DNA from: Candidatus Colimorpha enterica
GTDB taxonomy: Bacteria; Bacillota; Clostridia; Oscillospirales; CAG-272
Assembly: GCA_000433515.1 (NCBI GenBank)
Contig: FR891123.1
Coordinates: 1-25,840, forward strand
Length of the DNA stretch: 25,840 nt
Direction of reading: 5' to 3'
In this document: positions 21,765-25,840 of the stretch, piece by piece
How positions within the stretch are numbered: position 1 is the first letter of the stretch
Layout of the letters: every line of letters starts with the position of its first letter
Notes under the pieces: generated by a model
Seen by the model: only the letters and a program-made list of their open reading frames with translations
What the model was told of the DNA's origin: nothing
The model's database searches: none
Position numbers and translations under genes: made by a program

Positions 21765-22505
21765 ATGAAATCCGATATCTCATCGTTTGAAACAAATCGT
21801 ATGAAAGCGATTTTGTTTGATTTGGACGGAACGTTGCTGCCTATGCAGCAGGACGAATTTACAGCGGCGTATTTTGACAGGCTTTCAAAGACGCTTGCCC
21901 CCTGCGGTTACGAGCCGAAACGGTTGATTGAAGGCGTGTGGCAGGGCGCAAAGACTATGGTTAAGAATAACGGAAAGCAAACGAACGAACAAGTATTCTG
22001 GAAAGAATTTGCCGGGCTTTTCGGTGATAAGGTCTATTCGGACATAGACAAATTCAATGAATTTTATGAAACTGATTTTGATAAACTGAAAAACCATTGC
22101 GGTTATAACGAGCAAGCGAATCAGACAATTCAGACGCTGAAAGAAAAAGGCTTTGTTCTCGTACTTGCGACGAATCCCGTCTTTCCGATGACGGCGCAAA
22201 AGAAAAGAATGTTATGGGCAGGCATAAATCCCGACGATTTTACATGGATAACATCTTACGAGAACTCCCATTCTTGCAAGCCGAATCCGCAATACTACAA
22301 AGAGATCGCCGAAAAGATAGGCGTAAAGCCCGGCGATTGCCTGATGGTCGGCAACGATACGACCGAGGATGCCGCGGCAATGCTTACGGGCGCAGATTTC
22401 TTTTTGCTGACCGACTGCCTGATGAATCAGGAAAGGAAAGATATTTCAAAATATTCACGAGGCAGTTTTACGCAGTTATTTAATTACATAGAAAATCAAA
22501 AATAA
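21765..22505 (+). CDS. HAD-family hydrolase (phosphatase-like)
   Basis: A 246-residue haloacid dehalogenase family enzyme, usually a small-molecule phosphatase. Motif I is FDLDGTLLP with the nucleophile D19 and acid/base D21; motif II lies at LATNP, motif III around the lysine of CKPNPQYY, and motif IV is the GNDTTEDAAA acidic cluster. An alpha-helical cap sits between motifs I and II, as in the phosphoglycolate-phosphatase-like branch. The start at 21765 follows a purine-rich GAAAGAGAGTG; a second ATG at 21801 lies just before motif I but has no site. It starts 26 bases after the MFS gene. Confidence 0.92.
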   Translation: MKSDISSFETNRMKAILFDLDGTLLPMQQDEFTAAYFDRLSKTLAPCGYEPKRLIEGVWQGAKTMVKNNGKQTNEQVFWKEFAGLFGDKVYSDIDKFNEFYETDFDKLKNHCGYNEQANQTIQTLKEKGFVLVLATNPVFPMTAQKKRMLWAGINPDDFTWITSYENSHSCKPNPQYYKEIAEKIGVKPGDCLMVGNDTTEDAAAMLTGADFFLLTDCLMNQERKDISKYSRGSFTQLFNYIENQK

Positions 22506-22518
22506 AAGGAGACATATA

Positions 22519-23313
22519 AAGTACACGCAAAAAGGCAATTACGAAGTTTCATACTATGAGCAAGATGCAAACAACGAGCAATGGAAAAAGTATGAGGTCT
22601 GGTATCCTACCGAAATGGAAACAACAAATAATACATATCCGCTTGTGGTCATGGTAAACGGAACGGGCGTAGCCGCATCAAAATATAAGCCCATATTCGA
22701 CCACCTTGCCAGCTGGGGCTTTATCGTAGTAGGTAACGAAGACGAAAGCGCGGGAAACGGCGCGTCGGCATCCGCAAGTCTTGATTATATTCTAACGCTT
22801 AATTCCGACAGCAACAGTAAGTTTTACGGTAAGATCGATTTTGACAATATCGGTATCGGCGGACATTCGCAGGGCGGTTTGGGAACGATCAATGCTGTTA
22901 CGGCACAGGATAACGGCAACCTTTACAAAGTGATGTATGTGGCAAGTGCACCGACATTACAAATCAGCGTTGATCTGCTGAAAGCACCGTTTGATATCAG
23001 CGGTGTCAATATTCCGTGCTTTATGGTTGCCGGAACAAAGCAAATCGATGCCGGCGACGGGGAAAATTCGGGGATATGTCCGCTCGTTGAGCTGCAGGAA
23101 AAGTACAACAATATTTCCGACAGTGTTTCAAAGATCATCGCGCGAAGAGCAAATACCGACCACGGGGAGATGCTGCCTTATGCCGACGGATATATGACGG
23201 CGTGGTTTATGTATCATTTGCAGGGCGATGAAGAGGCAGGTACGGTTTTCTTCGGTGACGATGCGGAAATTCTGAGTAACGCCAATTGGCAGGATGTAAA
23301 AAAGAATCATTAA
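22519..23313 (+). CDS. alpha/beta hydrolase, apparent start-codon loss
   Basis: A serine hydrolase with the alpha/beta fold. The nucleophile elbow GHSQGG (serine 117 if counted from 22519), an oxyanion-type VVMVNGTG segment and a likely catalytic histidine in NTDHGEML are visible. Coding character, with YEVSYYEQ, WKKYEVWYP and so on, extends well upstream of the first ATG (22615), back to a good ribosome binding site AAAAGGAG (22504-22511). At the ideal 7-base distance the codon is AAG (22519), where ATG is expected. Between the upstream stop (22489-22491) and 22615 there is no ATG, GTG or TTG in frame. Translation may fail, use a non-standard start, or begin at 22615 and lose about 32 residues. 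It lies 13 bases after the HAD gene. Confidence 0.8.
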   Translation, partial: KYTQKGNYEVSYYEQDANNEQWKKYEVWYPTEMETTNNTYPLVVMVNGTGVAASKYKPIFDHLASWGFIVVGNEDESAGNGASASASLDYILTLNSDSNSKFYGKIDFDNIGIGGHSQGGLGTINAVTAQDNGNLYKVMYVASAPTLQISVDLLKAPFDISGVNIPCFMVAGTKQIDAGDGENSGICPLVELQEKYNNISDSVSKIIARRANTDHGEMLPYADGYMTAWFMYHLQGDEEAGTVFFGDDAEILSNANWQDVKKNH

Positions 23314-23367
23314 GCATTCGTTGTCAAAAGCATATCGATTGCTTTGCAAGATAAGAAGGAGAACAGT

Positions 23368-24081
23368 ATGTTTTATAAAGAAATATATAACCCCCGTCCC
23401 AGCGATTACAACAGAAACGGAAAACTATCCTATGAAGCAATTCTTCAGCTCCTTGAGAATACCGCAGGTAATCATTCCGCAAATTCGGGCGACAGCATAG
23501 CCGATGCGAACAAAAACGGTATTGCGTGGATCTTAACCGAATGGAGGGTTCAGATCCTTCACCGTCCCGAAAACGGCGAGTCTCTGAACATCACAACCTG
23601 GGTTCGCGGCAAAGCGCCCGCAAGCGCTGTGTATCGTGACTTTCTTCTGACCGATGAAAACGGCACCGAGGTGATCAGAGCTGAAGCAAAGTTCGCTTTG
23701 TTTGACCTTGCCACATCAAGACTTACACGCATCAGCGAAGAATTGTTTGGCTCCTATCAGCCCGAAGACAAAACGGTTTTTGGGGACGCGCAAAGGCTTT
23801 GCGCACCATCAGAGTACACCTCGGAAACAGAACTGAAGCTGCGCCGCAGCGATATTGATTTTAACGGTCATGTTCATAACACCCGTTATGTCGATCTGGC
23901 TATGGAGGCTTTACCGAACGAAATTATTGCAAGCGATGATTTCACGGACATTCATATTCTGTACGCAAAGCCCGTTATGGAAAGAGCCGTTGTGAAAGCT
24001 AATTATGTTTTCAAGGACTCTGCGTATCTTGTGGCGGTATATGCAGACGACATTTATTGTGCTTTGGTTGAGTTCAAATGA
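23368..24081 (+). CDS. acyl-ACP thioesterase
   Basis: A 237-residue double hot-dog enzyme that releases free fatty acids from acyl carrier protein. The first half contains the N-terminal hot dog with NHSANSGDSIADANKNGIAWILTEW; the second carries the catalytic signature DIDFNGHVHNTRY (162-174), matching the D-x-N-x-H-V-x-N pattern of FatA/TesA-type thioesterases. It appears intact. I chose ATG 23368 because AGAAGGAG lies just before it; a TTG at 23344 is in frame but unlikely. It is the last gene of the TetR-controlled operon. With the transporter and the hydrolase it suggests handling of a fatty acid or ester, which is inference. Confidence 0.92.
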   Translation: MFYKEIYNPRPSDYNRNGKLSYEAILQLLENTAGNHSANSGDSIADANKNGIAWILTEWRVQILHRPENGESLNITTWVRGKAPASAVYRDFLLTDENGTEVIRAEAKFALFDLATSRLTRISEELFGSYQPEDKTVFGDAQRLCAPSEYTSETELKLRRSDIDFNGHVHNTRYVDLAMEALPNEIIASDDFTDIHILYAKPVMERAVVKANYVFKDSAYLVAVYADDIYCALVEFK

Positions 24082-24090
24082 TCATTCTGA

Positions 24091-24186
24091 GTTACCGTTG
24101 CACTTCTTGTGCTTATGCTTACAGCTGCTTATAATTACAACTTCCAGTTTGCAAAGATTACAAAGCGGCATCTTTTAAGACCATAA
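24091..24186 (+). pseudogene. possible C-terminal fragment of a membrane protein
   Basis: After the thioesterase stop, a frame without a good start reads VTVALLVLMLTAAYNYNFQF and then a basic end (KITKRHLLRP) up to the TAA at 24184-24186. A hydrophobic helix followed by a basic tail looks like the end of a membrane protein whose front was lost, possibly at the edge of the inserted module. No homologue is recognised; chance is possible. Confidence 0.25.
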
Positions 24187-24194
24187 CAGCCAGA

Positions 24195-24229
24195 AAAAGA
24201 GCATCTCAGGAGATGCTCTTTTGTTTTTT
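24195..24229 (+). terminator. terminator at the end of the TetR-controlled module
   Basis: AAAAGAGCATCT (24195-24206) and AGATGCTCTTTT (24211-24222) pair perfectly around CAGG and are followed by six T (24224-24229). Confidence 0.93.
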
Positions 24230-24243
24230 ACAGAGCATAAAAG

Positions 24244-24310
24244 GCCCCTTTTTGTGTTTCGGAAAGGGGCTGTGATATACCTGCCAAAAGCGCAGGGATA
24301 TCACAGCCCC
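24244..24310 (-). terminator. overlapping hairpins at the 3' end of the citrate synthase gene
   Basis: On the minus strand GGGGCTGTGATAT pairs with ATATCACAGCCCC (24310-24298 with 24278-24266), with an inner CCTGC/GCAGG, giving a very long stem followed by TTT. The last GGGGC also fits a second stem AAAGGGGC/GCCCCTTT (24263-24270 with 24244-24251), so the two are mutually exclusive. Either can terminate gltA. Confidence 0.75.
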
Positions 24311-24324
24311 AGTCAGATGAGACC

Positions 24325-25683
24325 TCAACGCTCACCGATTTCTTTGTAGCCTCTCCTCGGATGCACCGCCATATATGCCGGGCGGATTATCTTGCCCCTG
24401 CCGACAAGCTCCTCCAGACGGTGTGCGCTCCATCCGGCGATCCTTGCGACGGCAAAGATCGGTGTGAAAAGCTCCACCGGAAGTCCGAGCATATTGTACA
24501 CGAACCCGCTGTAAAAATCGACGTTTGCGCTGACGCCCTTATAGATCTTTCTTTCGGAAGCTATGACGCCGGGAGCGAGTCTTTCCACCGCCGAGTAGAG
24601 GGCAAACTCCTTTTCAAGGTGCTTTTCCTCCGCCAGTTTTTCCACAAAGCCGCGGAATATCTCGGCGCGGGGATCGGAGACGGAATAAACCGCGTGACCG
24701 ATGCCGTAAATAAGCCCTGCGCGGTCGAACGCGTCCTTGTGCAGGAGCTTTTTAAGGTAGTCCTCTATCTGCCCGTCGTCGCTCCAGTCGGCAACCTTTT
24801 CCTTCATGTCAGCCATCATTTCGCAGACCTTGATATTGGCTCCGCCGTGGCGGGGACCCTTGAGCGACCCGAGAGCGGCGGCAACTGCGGAATATGTATC
24901 GGTTCCGGACGACGAAACGACGTGAGTGGTAAAGGTGGAATTGTTTCCTCCGCCGTGTTCGGCGTGAAGCACAAGCGCGACGTCGAGTATCCGCGCTTCA
25001 AGCTCTGTATAGCTGCTGTCAAGGCGAAGCATATAAAGAAGATTTTCTGCGGTGGAGAGAGACGGCGACGGCTCGTGGATGAAGAAGCTGGTATTCCCCC
25101 TCAGGTAATAGTCATAGGCAAGATATCCGTAGACCGACATCATCGGGAACATTGCGATAAGCTGAATACACTGGCGAAGGACATTCGGAATATCGGTGCT
25201 GTCGGGGTTAAGGTCATAGGAATACATCGTCAGCACCGAGCGCGCGAGGGAGTTCATCATATTTGTGCTCGGCGCCTTCATTATCAGGTCGCGGACGAAG
25301 GAATTCGGCAGCGAGCGGTATCCGGCGATAAGCTCTCCGAAGTCAGCCAGCTCCGCCGCGGTGGGAAGCTCTCCGAAAAGCAGCAGATACGCAGTCTCCT
25401 CGAAGCCGAACCGCCCCTCTGCCGTGAACCCGCGGACAAGCTCCTTCACGTCGTAGCCGCGGTAATAAAGCTCTCCGGGACAGGGGTTTCCGGCATCGTC
25501 CTTTGCTCTTACCTCAGATATCTCGGTAAGACCGGTCAGAACTCCCTTTCCGTTCAGGTCGCGCAGTCCTCTGTACACGTTATACTCGGAATACATCGAC
25601 GGTTCGATATAGTCGCTCTTCTCGCAGAGCCTTGTCAGGGCTTCTATCTCCGGAGTTATCTCGGAATAGTTTCTTTTTCCCAT
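24325..25683 (-). CDS. gltA: citrate synthase
   Basis: A 452-residue enzyme that joins acetyl-CoA and oxaloacetate to form citrate, the entry to the oxidative branch of the TCA cycle and to glutamate synthesis. The catalytic groups match the family: a first histidine in AEHGGGNNSTF (H243), a second in GPRHGGAN (H279) and the aspartate in NVDFYSG (D389); the substrate-binding GIGHAVYSVSDPR is also present. I chose the ATG at 25683 because AAGGAGG lies 7 bases upstream; the frame is open 19 codons further but without a site. Anaerobic Firmicutes often keep only part of the TCA cycle, so a biosynthetic role is likely. It is a single gene here. Confidence 0.97.
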   Translation of the reverse strand: MGKRNYSEITPEIEALTRLCEKSDYIEPSMYSEYNVYRGLRDLNGKGVLTGLTEISEVRAKDDAGNPCPGELYYRGYDVKELVRGFTAEGRFGFEETAYLLLFGELPTAAELADFGELIAGYRSLPNSFVRDLIMKAPSTNMMNSLARSVLTMYSYDLNPDSTDIPNVLRQCIQLIAMFPMMSVYGYLAYDYYLRGNTSFFIHEPSPSLSTAENLLYMLRLDSSYTELEARILDVALVLHAEHGGGNNSTFTTHVVSSSGTDTYSAVAAALGSLKGPRHGGANIKVCEMMADMKEKVADWSDDGQIEDYLKKLLHKDAFDRAGLIYGIGHAVYSVSDPRAEIFRGFVEKLAEEKHLEKEFALYSAVERLAPGVIASERKIYKGVSANVDFYSGFVYNMLGLPVELFTPIFAVARIAGWSAHRLEELVGRGKIIRPAYMAVHPRRGYKEIGER

Positions 25684-25755
25684 TTTTCGTCCTCCTTTTC
25701 TTAATAAAAGAACGCGGGGAGCAAATACTGCTTCCTGCATCCGTGTGATATTTCA

Positions 25756-25837
25756 ATTATATGCGATAATTATGAATCCGGCATTAACAGAATGAAGTTT
25801 TAACAACGTTTTAACAATTACCGTGTTAAAACGGTAA
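25756..25837 (-). promoter_or_regulatory. gltA upstream region: -10 box and repeated GTTTTAACA motifs
   Basis: A TATAAT (minus strand 25761-25756) stands 72 bases before the gltA ATG, but no good -35 is seen, as expected for an activated promoter. Upstream are two direct GTTTTAACAA copies (25797-25806, 25808-25817; 11 bp apart), an inverted copy TGTTAAAAC (25824-25832) and a TTACCGT/ACGGTAA palindrome (25818-25824 with 25831-25837). These could bind a regulator; which one is unknown. Confidence 0.45.
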
Positions 25838-25840
25838 AGC

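Noticed and set aside
24361..25704. Long open frame (447 codons) on the plus strand, opposite gltA
   Set aside because: It lies wholly antisense to citrate synthase, whose motifs are unmistakable. Long antisense frames are common in GC-rich genes because of biased codon use.

Overview
The window looks like chromosome from an anaerobic, probably gut-dwelling Clostridia-type Firmicute (Oscillospirales-like; this placement is inference). Reasons: fairly GC-rich DNA with AGGAG-type ribosome binding sites, near-perfect TTGACA-17-TATAAT promoters, a Gram-positive LexA box (CGAAC-N4-GTTCG), a glmS ribozyme, a Re/Si-type citrate synthase, DeoR/ROK sugar genes and novel-looking glycoside hydrolases.

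Layout. (1) 1-5478: tail of an upstream gene, then a tightly overlapping three-gene operon of putative glycoside hydrolases: a GH42-like protein, a clan GH-A lipoprotein and a GH20/GH67-like protein, ended by a terminator. (2) 5541-8878: the conserved rpmH-rnpA-yidD-yidC-jag block for ribosome, RNase P and membrane insertion functions. It lacks the dnaA and mnmE/mnmG neighbours it often has. (3) 8905-10254: dinB (Pol IV) on the minus strand, with one LexA box inside its promoter spacer and a second over its start site. (4) 10330-12323: a large unknown lipoprotein and a 36-residue cysteine-rich membrane peptide. (5) 12464-15039: a minus-strand deoR-ROK kinase-deoC operon. (6) 15212-17556: glmS on the minus strand, with a long leader carrying a clear glmS ribozyme. 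(7) 17588-18616: birA. (8) 18809-19624: a tRNA cluster Val-Asp-Phe-Gly-Cys. (9) About 19625-24230: a visibly AT-richer module, probably acquired: tetR facing an MFS transporter-HAD phosphatase-alpha/beta hydrolase-acyl-ACP thioesterase operon. The hydrolase seems to have lost its start codon. (10) 24325-25683: citrate synthase on the minus strand.

The most unusual signal is a dispersed composite repeat with three successive hairpins. Copies lie at 12337-12451 (after deoC), 15097-15206 (after glmS), 17144-17222 (inside the glmS leader) and, diverged, at 6285-6373 (between rnpA and yidD). The hairpin arms covary between copies. Two copies end in a good terminator for the adjacent minus-strand gene. 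The copy between the glmS ribozyme and the glmS start has lost exactly that terminator hairpin.

All calls come from reading the sequence and from remembered family motifs; no database search was run.
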